A stretch of DNA of 64,000 nucleotides, from contig NC_065874.1 in NCBI RefSeq assembly GCF_933775445.1, positions 21,336,501-21,400,500 of the forward strand. Reading direction: 5' to 3'. Both the position numbers and the translations under genes were made by a program. Shown here in pieces: positions 34,501 to 46,676 of this stretch. The notes beneath the pieces are model-generated. The model did not search any database. It was not told the origin of the DNA and saw nothing but the letters and a program-made list of their open reading frames with translations. The stretch's first letter is position 1. Each line of letters opens with the position of its first letter. The DNA comes from Argentina anserina (taxonomy: Eukaryota; Streptophyta; Magnoliopsida; Rosales; Rosaceae).

Positions 34501-36434
34501 ATGTTCGAAATATCTAAGAAAACACAAGAGCTCAAGGATCGAATTCAAGCACTTAGAGATCTAAACAACTTTTTCACGAGTGGACCTTTAGATTTCAAAA
34601 CATCTCCAAGCAATTCAATCTTAAACTGTTCACCTAGATCAGAAGAAGAAGAGGATCTTTCCTTCCCCTTCATCTTCAATTCAGAGCTAGACGCAATTGC
34701 GGACCGTGACATAATTCATGTTGGTGCTCCAATGGCACTCAAGAATGCGTTCATCCCCACCACCCCTGAATCACCTTCATGCATTGCTTTCACTCCACCT
34801 GATGAAGCTAACTTCTCCATTCCAGTTCAATTGCTTGGGCAGCTACCTAAGTACTCTGGTTCCTCAATGGAAGACCCTAATGTTCACCTTAGGGAGTTCT
34901 TGGACATTTGCAAGCTCCAATTAATTCATCATCTTTCTCAAGAAGGCTTGAGGCTAAGCGTTGGTTGTACTCTTTGCCTGCAGGAATCATCACCACATGG
35001 GACGAAATGACTAGGAGGTTCTTGAAGCAATTCTTCCCTGCTCAACTCACGAAAAGACTTAGGAGAGAGATTCAGAACTTCACTCAAAAGGATGGTGATT
35101 CACTCTATGAGGCATGGGAGGAATTTCAGGAACTACAAAGGAAGTGCCCTAACCATGGTATTTCGTTGGATGACTTGGTGCAATTCTTCTATGAAGGACT
35201 CGACACCACCAATAACAGCATGGTAGATTCGGCATGTGGCTGCACATTCATGAACAAGACCGGTCAAGAAGCTTACACCTTGATTGATGACTTGGCTGAC
35301 AACAATCGCCAATTTAGTTCCAAGGAGAAGAGAGGAAGCAAGAGTCATTGGGTGTATGATATTGATGCAAGAAATCAGATGGCTACTCTAGAAATAAAGC
35401 TTGACGTTCTAGTCAAGGCATTCAATGGTTCGAGCATCAACACTCAAGCATGTGGCATTTGTTCTTTCAAAGATCACACAACGGAGAATTGTCCAAATGG
35501 TGCAATGACTGAAGAAGAGTTGAACTTTATGGGGCAACAAAGGCCTAGGTATGATCCTTACTCCAACACATACAATCATGGACTTAGAGATCATCCAAAT
35601 TTTCGTTGGAACAACAATGCTCAACCGTCCAATGCTCAAGGTCAAGGACCTCATCCTTCAGGTTTGTTTGTGAGGCCTCATGTACCTCAAGGTTCTGTTC
35701 CCTTTAACTCTAATGTTCATGGTTCGAATAATGCATCTGCACCTAACTATGATGAACTTTTGAAGTCCCTTGCTCAAGGGCAACAAAATCTAAACTCTGC
35801 TACTCAAGCTTTAGTTACAGGTCAACAAGCTCATTCTAAGGACATAACCGAGCTTAAGAAGCAGATGAGACAAGTGATCGACTTCATGGGCAAGATCCAT
35901 GAAGAAGGAAAATTGCCGAGCCAAACTGAGCCTAATCCTAACGTGAAGGCCATGATTACAAGAAGTGGGAGGATCTTGGATGCTCCATTGCAGCAAAACA
36001 AGTAGGCCGTGCCTTCTAAAGGACAAGAGGCTGAGAGTTTCAATGTCAAGGACTTAGAGAAGGACCCTGCCTCCTCTAAGGCTAATGATGCCGTGCCTCT
36101 ACCCCGAGGAGATCATGCCGTGCATGACAAAGGTAAGGATCCTAACTCTAGTGGTTTGGTTTCAACTAATAATATTCCTCGTGTTCCCTTCCCTAGTAGA
36201 TTTGCAAAGCAAAAGAAGGATGACTCTGATCAAGCCATGCTCGAAATCTTCAAGAAGGTGGAAGTGAACATGCCTCTTATTGAATGCATACAACAGAATC
36301 CTAGGTATGCTAAGTTTTTGAAAGAATTATGCACCAATAAGAGGATGACTCGAGAGAAGGAGGTTGTCACAATGAGTGAGACGGTTTCTGCCGTGCTCCA
36401 AAGGAAACTACCACCAAAGCTTAAGGATTCATGA
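34501..36434 (+). pseudogene. Athila-type gag remnant
   Basis: The frame from 34501 (MFEISKKTQELKDRIQ) moves to another frame near 34930 with loss of several codons and continues to 36002. Retrotransposon gag features include WLYSLPAGIITTWDEMTRRF, LKQFF and YEAWEEFQELQRKCPNHGI. A zinc knuckle CGICSFKDHTTENC has the CX2CX4HX4C spacing and would bind RNA in the particle. A TAG at 36003-36005 and a TGA at 36432-36434 interrupt the C-terminal linker, which resembles the same region of copy 2 (RYAKFLKELCT, LQRKLPPKLKD). Confidence 0.88.
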
Positions 36435-36857
36435 AGTTTTTCTATCCCTTGTACAATCGGAAACATGACATTTGAAAAGATAATGCTAGACTTAGGTGCA
36501 TCTATCAATGTAATGACGTACTATATCTATGAGGATCTAGGTCTAGGTGAATTGAAATGTGATAATGTTGTGATTCAATTTGCTGATTGTTCCAACAAAG
36601 TCCCTTTGGGCTATGTTGAAGATGTTCTTGTGCAGTTTTCGAGCTTAATTTTCCCTGCAGACTTCTATGTCATTGACATGGAACCAACTGAGGTAGATGA
36701 CAAGGAGGTCCCTATCTTGTTGGGCCGTGCCTTCATGAGGACTGCAAGAACAAAAATTGATGTGTTTAGTGGATCACTCACCTTTAAGTTCGATGGTGAA
36801 GTGATTAGCTTCAACATCTTTGAAGGTATGAGGTATCCCCTTTTCAAAATTAAGTGA
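36435..36857 (+). pseudogene. Athila-type aspartic protease remnant
   Basis: Continues the gag linker after a stop. The active-site motif is MLDLGASINVM, and ILLGRAFMRTARTKIDV is the conserved C-terminal part of the retropepsin fold. A TGA at 36855-36857 ends the open frame before the RT segment. The protease would process the Gag-Pol polyprotein; it is not complete here. Confidence 0.85.
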
Positions 36858-36899
36858 TTGTTTTTCAGTTGACGTTCTTGATTCCCTTACAGATAACTA

Positions 36900-37535
36900 T
36901 CTAGATACCTTGGCACATGACGAGTTGGCACTCACCATTGCCCAAGAGGCCGGATTTACAAGTGATGGTTCTAACGTTTTTGAGTTAGAAGCTAATGATG
37001 CGGTGCCATTCTTTGTTCTAGAGAACGTGACCTCTCTTGAGGTTGCACGTGAGGTAAGCTATGTCTCTCCTAATCCAATTCTCTTAACTACTAACAAGAA
37101 TCTTCCTTCTGTGGTGCAAGCTCCAAAACTTGATCTTAAGGTTCTTCCGGACCACTTGAAGTATGCATTTTTGGGAGATGAGGATACATTGACAGTGATC
37201 ATGTCATCTGCACTCAACGAGGAACAAGAGGAGAGATTGATTGAAGTGCTAAAGAGACACAAGACGACAATAGGATGGACCCTAGCCGACATCAAAGGAA
37301 TCAGCCCTACCATGTGTGTGCACCGAATTTTGCTTGAAGATGGTGCCAAACCAACCAAGGAAGGTCAGAGACTCCTTCACCCACCAATGATGCAAGTTGT
37401 CAACGATGAAATCACTAAGTTGCACGATTGTGGCGTGATCTACCCCATCTCAGATAGTAGGTGGATCTCTCCCATTCAAGTTGTGCCAAAGAAGTCAGGA
37501 ATCACAGTGGTGAAGAACAAAGACAAAGCCATGCA
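36900..37535 (+). pseudogene. N-terminal part of Athila-type reverse transcriptase
   Basis: Contains LPDHLKYAFLGDEDTL, GWTLADIKGISPTMCVHRI, CGVIYPISDSRW and ISPIQVVPKKSGITVVKN, the segment leading into the RT palm. Homology stops near 37535; the catalytic region with the xxDD box, present in copy 2 near 56351, is missing and antisense LTR sequence follows. Confidence 0.88.
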
Positions 37536-39364
37536 TATTGAATTCATTAAGCATGTCACCTACTTAACCAACAATCATGCAATTCCAAAAATCACATAGA
37601 AAAGATAAACATATTCAAATGCACAAGTCTAACCGAACCTAGACAATAATCGGTGAAGGTGACAAAGAACAAACAATTAATCAACTCCCAAGTATCAAAA
37701 TCGTTTATAACTTTGGATTATTACACATGCGACGTCAACTTCCGGGTATCAAACACACATGTAAGTAAGAACACACCGAAAATCATTTAAATAAATAAAC
37801 AGAAATTCATGGCATAAAACCTAAAATAATTGAATTAAAAATCGAAAACCTTAATTCATGATGTCATTCAAAAGTTACAAATATCTCATAGACAAGAATA
37901 AAAATAACTTTAACAAAACCTAAACATAAATCATCCAAGAACAAGAACATAAAAACCCGAAAACTAAACATGAAGATCATAGAGTTACACTTTATAATTC
38001 TCCTCCCAAGGTTCCTTACAGAGGTAGCACGAGATCTTCAAGAGTATGGTATCCTAGGCTCCCAAGCTTTGGACAGAAAATATGATGAAGGGTGGTGAAT
38101 TCGGATTCTATGGTTCTTGGTGAATGAAAGTGTTTGGGCAGAGCTTTGGCAAGTCTTGTGAGCAAGGTTGATGATGTTCTTATGTGGAAATGAGGTACTA
38201 TATATAGAGGAAGAAACCCAAGGGAGGATGGCCACAAAGTCCACAAAGTCCACAAAGTTGAAACCAAATTGGTTGAGGTTTCCTAGATTCGGCAGATCTG
38301 ACCTTTGTTCCTTGTTGTGGCCATAACTTTCTGTAGAAAATAGATATTAAGATGATTCCAACTGGCAATTTCAACTCGACTTCCGTGGCTTTTCATCCAT
38401 AAATCATGCTTTTTCTCAATCATTTGGAGCTGTCCAGGGGAGCCCGTCAAAGTTGGATGAGCTGCACTGCCAGAATTCTGATTTCTATAAGGATTGCATA
38501 TCTTTTGCATTAGTTGCATATCTTCTTCCTCCTTTAATGCTGATTTCTTTTGGACAAATTTCTTCCTTTGAATTAGGGAGGCAGCAAAAGTCTTAATTGT
38601 TGCAACCATGTTTGATTTTTCTTAACTCCTCATTAAATTTGCTGCATGCCTTCTTTGACTTTCTTGCCTCTTCTCATTTAATTTGTTGCATGCCTTCTTT
38701 GACATTATTTGGTGCAGGGATTTATGGACATTCTGATACATATTTGTGCTCTATATGCAGGAGGAACAAAGTCCTAAGTTTCCCTCATAGCTCTTGGATC
38801 AAAAGCAAATCAATGGCTGAGATAATTCCGCGGAGTTCACTGGACCTCCGAGTAATGATTCGGTCATATCTCCCTGTAGGAATAAGATATTGATTTTATT
38901 CCAAATCCTACAGAAACTAGACTCACACAGCTTTCTATCCATATAAGATAGGTCTTCTAACCTGATTGGAGCTATCCAGAGGAGCCCGTCGAAGTTGGAC
39001 TACGAATCTTGACAGCATTTTGATTTCTTACATGGATTGGGCTTTTAAGTGTATTTTCTTCTCTTTCCTTGTGGAACTAGGATTGCTTTCCTTCTGCAAC
39101 ATGGATTTGTATTTCCTAATAAGAATAAGTATGTTAGAAACAAAGTAATACGAAAGGATGAATCCTACTCGAACAAGGAATCATATCTCAACAAGGATTA
39201 TTAACACTTAGCACGAGTTCATCATCAATTCACTCATAATTGATATAAGCTCTACCTAGACACTTATTCTTACAAAAGAAACTAAAACATACTAAATAAG
39301 AGGTAACAAAGAGTAAGAATAGGGCATAATCACATTAAGAACGTCACACTTTGTGCTCCTATCA
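37536..39364 (-). repeat. antisense Athila-type LTR nested in pol
   Basis: The right end at 39364 is GAACGTCACACTTTGTGCTC-CTATCA, the reverse complement of the LTR start TGATAGGAGCAC. A TATATATAG lies near 38200 on the minus strand. The sequence matches the LTR at 63219-64000 closely (for example CTCCTCCCAAGGTTCCTTAC and CCTAGGCTCCCAAGCTTTGG). Its left end lacks about the last 350-400 bases of a complete LTR and no target duplication is seen, so a deletion removed both the LTR end and the RT core. Two diverged copies of GAGCC-CGTC-AAGTTGGA (38437 and 38980) lie inside. Confidence 0.85.
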
Positions 39365-39862
39365 CAAGCATGCATTTGAGACTTTAAAGAAGCTCTTAAC
39401 GTCTGCACCTATTATGGCAGCGCCGGATTGGTCCTTGCCATTTGAGTTGATGTGTGATGCCTCCGACTATGCAGTTGGAGCCGTGCTAGGGCATAGGAAG
39501 GATAAGCAGCCCTACGCCATCTATTATGCCTCACAAACGCTCAATGATGCTCAACAGAATTATACCACAACTGAAAAAGAACTTCTTGCCGTGATCTTTC
39601 CTCTAGATAAGTTTCGTTCTTACTTACTTCAATCCAAAGTTTTGTTTACACTGACCATGCAGCTTTGAAGTATGCCAAACCAAGATTGATTCGATGGATT
39701 CTTTTATTCCAAGAGTTCGATCTCGAGATCAAGGACAAGAAGGGAAGTGACAATGTTGTGGCGGATCATTTGAGTCATTTGGTGAGAGATGCCGAGCCCT
39801 TGGCTATCCAAGAGAGCTTTCCGGATGAGCAACTCTTTCGAGTTGAGGTAAGTGAGCCATAG
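39365..39862 (+). pseudogene. Athila-type RNase H remnant
   Basis: The frame resumes with HAFETLKKLLTSAPI, then [17 protein letters not shown] and TTTEKELLAVIF, as in Ty3/gypsy RNase H. An extra T near 39648 shifts the frame, and the second frame gives [20 protein letters not shown] and [12 protein letters not shown] at 39860-39862 replaces a tryptophan codon of the family (PWYAD in copy 2). Confidence 0.88.
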
Positions 39863-41154
39863 TATGCAGATATTGTGAATTATCTTGTTTTTAAGCAATT
39901 TCGGATAATTTATCGCATGCTCAAAAGAATAGACTCAAGGCATTAGCTAAGTATTATGTTTGGGATGAACCATACTTGTGGAAACATTGTGTTGATCAAA
40001 TCATTAGGAGGTGTGTCCCTGAACATGAACATCATTCTATACTTACTTTTTACCATTCTGAATCTTGTGGAGGATATTTTGGTTCACGTAGGACTGTTTT
40101 TAAGGTGTTAGAATGTGGTTTCTTTTGGCCTACGATTTTCAAAGATGCATATCATTTTTGCATGACTTGTGATAGATGCCAACGCATGGGAAACTTAGGA
40201 TCTAGGGATCAAATGCCTATGACACCGATTATACATGTTGAAATATTTGATTGTTGGGGTATTGATTTCATGGGACCTTTTCCTAGCTCTAATGGTTTCT
40301 TGTACATACTCGTTTGTGTTGACTATGTATCGAAATAGGTGGAAGCAAAAGTCACCCGGACTAATGATTCTCGAGTTGTTGCAGATTTCCTTCGTTCTAA
40401 CATTTTCTCTAGGTTTGGTATGCCGAGAGTTATCATTAGTGATGGAGGATCTCACTTTTGCAACCGGACAATTAAGGCGTTGTTGAAGAAGTATGGAATC
40501 AAGCATAAGGTTGCTACGCCTTATCACCCCCAAACAAGTGGACAAGTGGAGCTATCTAATCGTGAGATCAAGAGAATTTTGGAGAAGTCTGTTGGACCAT
40601 CACGCAAGGATTGGTCTCAATGATTGGATGATACTCTTTGGGCCTATAGGACGGCATACAAGACTCCTCTTGGCATGTCACCATTTCGATTAGTCTATGG
40701 CAAGGCGTGCCATCTTCCTGTGGAGCTTGAACATCGTGCATGGTGGGTTGTGAAGAATTTTAACATGGACATTGATGAGGCCGTATTGCATAGGAAGTTA
40801 CAATTGCATGAGCTTGAAAAGATTAGAAATGAGGCCTATGATTCGGCAATGGTTTACTTGGAGAAGACTAAGACATTCCATGACCGCATGATTAGGAAGA
40901 AACACTTTGTCGTTGGGAAAAAAGTTCTTTTGTTTAATTCTCGACTTAAGTTGTTTCCTGGTAAATTACGTTCTACATGGATAGGTCCTTTCATTATTAC
41001 TAATGTTTTTCCTTCTGGTGCTATCATGATAAATAGTATGGTGAAAGGCACCGAATTTCAGGTCAATGGACATCGCTTGAAGCCTTATTTGGAGAAGATG
41101 GAGAATCATGTGATTGAGGAGACGTCTCTCCTTGATCCTACGGCAAGCAAGTGA
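39863..41154 (+). pseudogene. Athila-type integrase remnant
   Basis: Shows the HHCC zinc-binding region (FYHSESCGGYFGSRR, CMTCDRCQR) and the D-D-E core, with first Asp in [14 protein letters not shown], second in [10 protein letters not shown] and Glu in [14 protein letters not shown]. The C-terminal part has [20 protein letters not shown] and [24 protein letters not shown] at 40336-40338 stands for Trp (YVSKWVEAK in copy 2) and a TGA at 40621-40623 for Arg. The frame is otherwise open to 41154. Confidence 0.9.
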
Positions 41155-42941
41155 TATTTTGGAGATAGTCTAGGCTATAGACTCTAAACTTAAGCCAAAG
41201 AAGGAGCCATCAACGAGTGTTTGTATTTTCTTATCCCTTATCTCTTTTTAATTTTCGTTGCTTATCATATTGTACATTGAGGGCAATGTAAGTTTTAAGT
41301 GTGGGGTGGGGTATACATCATTCGTTGTATTCTATTGTTTGATGTTTGTGTGTTTCGATTTTGTTGTATTGATTTTCGATTTTTATGTTGTTTTGATTTT
41401 GTTTTTCGATTTTTGAGTCCTAGGTATGCCTTTAACTGTCTAGGATGAGTTGATCTTTGAATTTATGGTTGATAGATGATCATGATATTGAAATGAACTT
41501 TATTGTTATTTGATGGTTAATCGATGTGTAGATTTTGTACGAACATGTAGTAGATGATGATTTTGAAACTTAGGTACAGAATGAGCATGTTCCTTACTTG
41601 TTTTGAATTCATGTAACCTATGTGAGATTCGAGCCATATATGTGTCTTTCTTTGGAGAGTTTATTCTATCGTTTCTTGGCTTTATAACCTCATTAAGCTC
41701 TATTTTGATCAATTCATATGCTATAGAATTGCAATGAACTAGAGAATGCTAGAACTTACTTTGTGAAACTTTCGAAACTTTATGTCATAATATACTCTAA
41801 TTTTGAAAAAGATTGTTGGATTTTTTTTAGGATTTCCACCACTTAAAGCCAAAAAGCCGTATATCCTTATTTTGAGCCCTGCTTGTGACACCTTAGTTTT
41901 AACCCCTTTGAGCCTACGTTAAACCTTTTCTTTCATTACCAACATGTTATATCCTTGCTTAGTATAGTTATACCTCTACCTTGTCTTTAAGGCTTGGCAG
42001 AGCCGATTTTTGGTGTTAATATGGAGTGATGATTTGATTCTAGTGTGGGGTTATGCTATTGTATGTATGTTGTGCCGTGAAAAAGAAAAATTGAAAGATG
42101 CCGTGTGAAAAAGAATAAAAAGATTCATGATGCACGGAAAGAAAGAAAAAAATGAAAAGAAAGAATGAGAAGATGTCACGGCATGACATTGGTGTATGTG
42201 AATTTGGAGTTGTGATGTATTTGTTGAAGGCTCAACAATGTTTTAGCCTTTGTTCGTTTTCACAATGTTTAAAGTGAAGGATGAGTCCAACATGATGATA
42301 TTTGGCCCTTGTTTTATGGAGTATGGCGACATAAGGTTTATGGAGTATGGCGACATAAGGTTGATGGTTTTCTCTGCTAAGTCTTGAGGATGACCTTTGT
42401 GATTCCTTTACCCTGAAAAATGTATCCATGCCGAGCCTATGCCTACCCTTTTCTAAAAGATCCGCATGATTCTTAAAATGAGTAGCTCTTAATCTGTGGA
42501 GTTTGTTTCATGAGTAAGTATATGGTTTGGGTTCATTTGTGCATATGATTGGTATCTTTCATGAGGTTTTCGATTTCACTATGTTTATAACTCTTATGTG
42601 TGAAAAGTTTTTAAGCATATGTCATGTTCTTGAGAGAAAAGATTCTGAGTGCATATCCTTTGTGAGTTGAATTTGAACTTGTTTTGGACATGTCGAGCTT
42701 AATTTCACCTTTATTTCTGCCATGTCTTACTTGTTAAACGAAATCTCATGTTTATTAACCATTGAATTCATCTTATCTATTTCGATTGAGTGTTATTCTT
42801 GATGCTATGAGTTTGAAGATCTCTGAGACAAAATGTTGAAGGCATTAGAATGTAGTGTCGTTATTCTTGTTTTTGTTTTATGTTTTAATTTCCCTTTTTA
42901 GTGTTTGCTAAGCGACTAGCAAAGTCTAAGTGTGGGGTTGT
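41155..42941 (+). other. 3' non-coding region of Athila-type copy 1 (env position)
   Basis: No env-like frame. AAGTGTGGGGT-type motifs occur at 41297-41307, 42041-42051 (TAGTGTGGGGT) and 42928-42938, the last being the polypurine tract next to the LTR. A purine-rich stretch lies at 42075-42170. A perfect 24-bp tandem repeat (unit TTTATGGAGTATGGCGACAT + AAGG) occupies 42313-42360. Several blocks, such as ACCTCTACCTTGTC...CTTGGCAGA and ATGATTCTTAAAATGAG, recur in the same order in copy 2. Confidence 0.8.
42928..42941 (+). other. polypurine tract of Athila-type copy 1
   Basis: AAGTGTGGGGTTGT directly before the TGATAGG start of the 3' LTR; copy 2 has AAGTGTGGGGTAGT at 61203-61216. Confidence 0.8.
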
Positions 42942-43916
42942 TGATAGGAGCACAAAGTGTGACGTTCTTAATGTGTATATGCTCTATTCTTATGCTTTGT
43001 TACTTCTTATTGAGTTGTTTTAGGTTCATATTTGTCATTTCTATGTTCTAAGTAGAGCTATGCCGAATTTAGATGAATTGATGATGAAATTGTGTTAAGT
43101 GTTAGAACTCCTTATTGAGCTAGGATTCCTTACTCGACTAGGACTCTACTTTTCTATTTTCATTGTTAAAGTTTAATTCAATCTTGTCTATGAGATAGTT
43201 GTGACTTTCGAATTATGTAATGATATGAAGATTTCGATTTCTCTTCAATGATTTCTGTTTTGATGCCGTGAGTTCTTGTTCTATGTTCTTGATTAAATTT
43301 CGGTGTACTCTTATATTACACGTGTGATTAGGACAAGTAGTTGATGTTGCATATGTTAATTATTCCAAGCTAGTAACGATTATGATACAAGTAGTGGATT
43401 AATTGTTCTTTGGTTTTTCCACCGATTTTGATTCTAAGTTCGGCATTGGATAGGTACTTAAAACATGTTGATTTCTCTATGTGATATGTAATTGCATGAT
43501 GAATTGGTATGTTAGATTTCGTAGCAAGACAAGTAGTTAAGCTCGAATGTATCTATGTATTAGGAACCAAGTAGGAACATGATGCATGATCGAACTTAGA
43601 TTGAACCTTGATAGCTGCGACATGAACATGATTGAGAATAGAATTCGATGACTTTGCTCTTATATGATTTGTTTTGTTATTGCTTATGTGTTGGTTGGTT
43701 GATCATATGTATATATTAGTTAGGTTTTATTTACTATTTTTATCTTTCAATCCGATCATATATATCAAACCCTTTTATATCTTTATGAATTCGTGTTAAG
43801 TGTGTCATTCTAAGCCCTGGCTGGATCCCCGGTTTGTGAACGATACCCTCTTGCTTTATACTACTAATGATGCGTACATGGTTAAATATTGATGTCGAAT
43901 AATCGAGCTACTATCA
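42942..43916 (+). repeat. 3' LTR of Athila-type copy 1 (975 bp)
   Basis: Starts TGATAGGAGCACAAAG and ends GAGCTACTATCA. It lacks 593 bases present in the 5' LTR (1568 minus 593 equals 975), between TTTTCATT and GTTAAAG, including the TATA box. It is followed by the target duplication GTGTA. Confidence 0.95.
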
Positions 43917-44901
43917 GTGTATTTAATGGTAATTGTAATATACATATATACATTACTATATTGTATAATGATATTGTCTTATTTATTCTATGTGGAAATT
44001 AGTGGTGTTATTTGTGAACTATATTATGGCGGGAGGGACCCGAAGGTAATAAATGTATATTCCGGTAAATTAGTTTATTGAGTGTGGTTTATTGTTGGTG
44101 GAATGGACCAGAAGGGAAGAAAATTTACTTCTGGTAAATTGGATTATCTGTCATGAATTATTGTGGTGTTGGGCCGGAAGAGAACAAAATGTACATTTTC
44201 GGTATAAGTGTTGTTTTTATTGTGAAATTCTATTGATTTTGCTAAAGTAACGTATTGTAAATTTCTATTTGTTTTGCTAAAGTGGCGATAGGCAAGTGTC
44301 GGAATCACACCATTGGCCAGGTGTGGGGATGATTAGCTACAACTCTAGTCGTTTTGCTAATCTCTTCATGGGGCGACGTGAGAGTTGCCGTAACGTCATG
44401 AATATAGTTTTTGTGAGTTGTGTGGTTATTCTTCTTCATCTTGTTGTTGTTGTTGGCTCAAGGGTCCTGAGCGACTAGAATCCAAAGATTGTGGTTTATG
44501 TTTTGAGTCTTGAAGTTGTGATGAACTGATGTGGATTATTTTCGTGAAATTGTTGAATTGTTTTGATTTACTCATACTGGCTGCAAAGTTTATTGGGTTT
44601 GAATTTACAATCTTGGTGCACCAATCTTGGATCGTAGGGGATAGACCAGCAAGCTTGAGGAGCTTCTTGTTGGAGGATCACCAAGTAGTTCCCTCTTTTG
44701 TTTTGGTGAGAATTGAATGAATTTTACATTATCCAAATTATGTTAACATTAGTGATGTATTATTCATGTTCACTGAATCACACTTTGAGCTCGGTTTTGA
44801 TACTTTGTTAATGTAAGATGTTTCAATGTAATTGAGATGATTTTATAGTTATTCACAACTTTGAATTTGTAATAGTATCACTCAAATTTCGGGTTGTGAC
44901 A
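43917..44901 (+). repeat. LTR remnant split by Athila-type copy 1
   Basis: Sequence ending ATTTCGGGTTGTGACA, a typical end of long plant Ty3/gypsy LTRs. It contains GGCAAGTGTCGGAATCACAC and two diverged units with GGAAGAGAACAAAATGTAC or GAAGGGAAGAAAATTTACTT. Its left portion should lie left of 32344, since the GTGTA duplication shows the Athila copy is inserted here. The family was not identified further. Confidence 0.55.
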
Positions 44902-46008
44902 ATAACATGAATCATAAATATCGAAGAAAGAATTCAGACAAGCAAATCAATTATGCGTAGCGGCTTAGCAAATTTACATGCAATATCAGATCAAAATCGA
45001 AACCCACGTCAATGAACCTCAACCTTTACGACTTGTTTAACCTATACTTTTCTTAATGGCGTAGCATAAGTTAATGTCTCTAACCTGCGAAAATTAGTGT
45101 TTAACAAAGCTCAGAGCACAAGTTTTCAACACATCAAGCATGCCATGATTTAAAGTGACACAATCCTCATCAACAATTCAAGAACATAAATTATGTAAAT
45201 TAATAAAACAACCATGTTCTCAACATCAAAGATAAACCAAATCCTAAAATCCACAGCATACTAATGAAATACAATGGTATGTAACATAAAAATGACAAAT
45301 GAGTCATGTTTTACACTTTCAATTCTCTAAAGTAGCTCTGGAAGAACGTCAAGGTAGAGCAGGGCTCAAGGGTGAAGCATAGCAAATTGTAGGGTTAGGA
45401 GAAGTATTTTGGGGCAGAGAATAGATGCAGCAAGAATATGTAGTATGTATCCAAGGGCGAGATCTCTAACCCTTTATAAAAGTTCTTTTATATAGGGGAA
45501 ATACCCTAATAAGTTGAACTAATCTTGGCCCTTCCTTGAGATGATGCTAAAGTGATTCAAGGGCTTGAAATAACTCACTTTTTTGTCCATAATTGATGCT
45601 TAGAAACGCCCTAGTAGAAGCTCAATTCGGCTGACACCTTTTCTTTCTTGACTATGATTGCTTCACCTTGGACATTTTGATCTCTGCTCACTAAATCGAG
45701 TATAACTTCCTCTAGCAATATTCGATTGCACTGCTGTCAATAGTTTTGAAAACTAGACTCATAGGGCATTCCATCAATATATTATATGGAATTTTCCTCC
45801 ATGTAGATTTCCCGCTATGATTCATCGAAGTTGACTGTTCTGTAGAAGTAGAATTCTGATTCCGGGTTTTATTACTCCTTTTGGTCATTTAAACATATTT
45901 TTCTCTTATTTTGCTCTAACATTCCTAAAAATAATAAATTAAATTAAAATAGACATTATTAAGAGAATAACTAAACTAAATGAGAAAAGTGGTTATATGC
46001 TCGTATCA
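44902..46008 (-). repeat. LTR-like sequence, antisense
   Basis: On the minus strand it begins TGATACGAGCATATAACCAC at 46008, an LTR-like start. It holds promoter-like CCCCTATATAAAAG at about 45490-45503. The far end is not clear, so it may be a truncated LTR abutting the previous remnant. Confidence 0.5.
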
Positions 46009-46676
46009 CCTAAATCAAAATGTGGTTCCACCATTAGACATTTCAATGAAAATGTCTTAAAATACAGGTCTCGTCTACGAATGAAAATTTTGCGATATGT
46101 ACTCACGTATCTTCACACTCTAGCCTTCGACTTAGAATACCTGATAGGTTATTAAGCAAGTCTTTTTTCTCTTCAGAGCCCCACCACAAGTCACATATAG
46201 CCCATTTAGAATGAACACTAAGCGTCGCCTCGTGTTTTAAATCCATCGAGCAACACCGGGTGACTCGAGGAACTAAAGCTTATTCGAGGTCTCTCACTTT
46301 CTACCACCCTTAATTTACCAATTACCTCCTAACTGTAATATGGCAATCCCTTCCTTACTAATGCTTCAAGCAATTACCTCCATACTTCCAACACGACAAC
46401 ACGACAACACTCAAAACTACTAACTTCTCCATAACAAATGTTGAAGTCACAGAAATTGCTAAACTGCGATAACCTTGCAAGAATCATTCACAGTCGCAAT
46501 AACGCATCTGCATTGTACCATCTCATAATTTGAGAAAGAAAACATAGCAGTTACCCAAGACTGTGTACATAGAATCTCTGAGGTATGATAAACTTGTTCA
46601 CTTTATCCTTTGTCGATACCCTACTACGCTTGGTAAGTATTCTACATTCATTTCTTTGGTAGGCTTGTGTTCTTGG
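46009..46676. other. no gene seen
   Basis: Moderately AT-rich sequence between two antisense LTR-like units. No domain or clear repeat; a CGACAACACGACAACAC short tandem lies near 46393. Confidence 0.4.

Larger units (their letters stand above)
32345..43916 (+). mobile_element. Ty3/gypsy retrotransposon, Athila type, decayed copy 1
   Basis: A perfect 5-bp duplication GTGTA flanks the element (32340-32344 and 43917-43921). Both LTRs start TGATAGGAGCACAAAGTGTG and end in ATCA. A PBS for tRNA-Asp follows the 5' LTR, and a purine-rich AAGTGTGGGGT precedes the 3' LTR. Gag, protease, RNase H and integrase remnants lie in the order of Ty3/gypsy elements, with stops and frameshifts. The tRNA-Asp PBS, RT sequence and long LTRs point to the Athila lineage. 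An antisense LTR (about 37540-39364) occupies the place of the RT core. It is incapable of autonomous movement. Confidence 0.95.

Noticed and set aside
44296..44720. Small frames around 44.3-44.7 kb
   Set aside because: They lie in an LTR remnant; the amino-acid sequence shows no domain.
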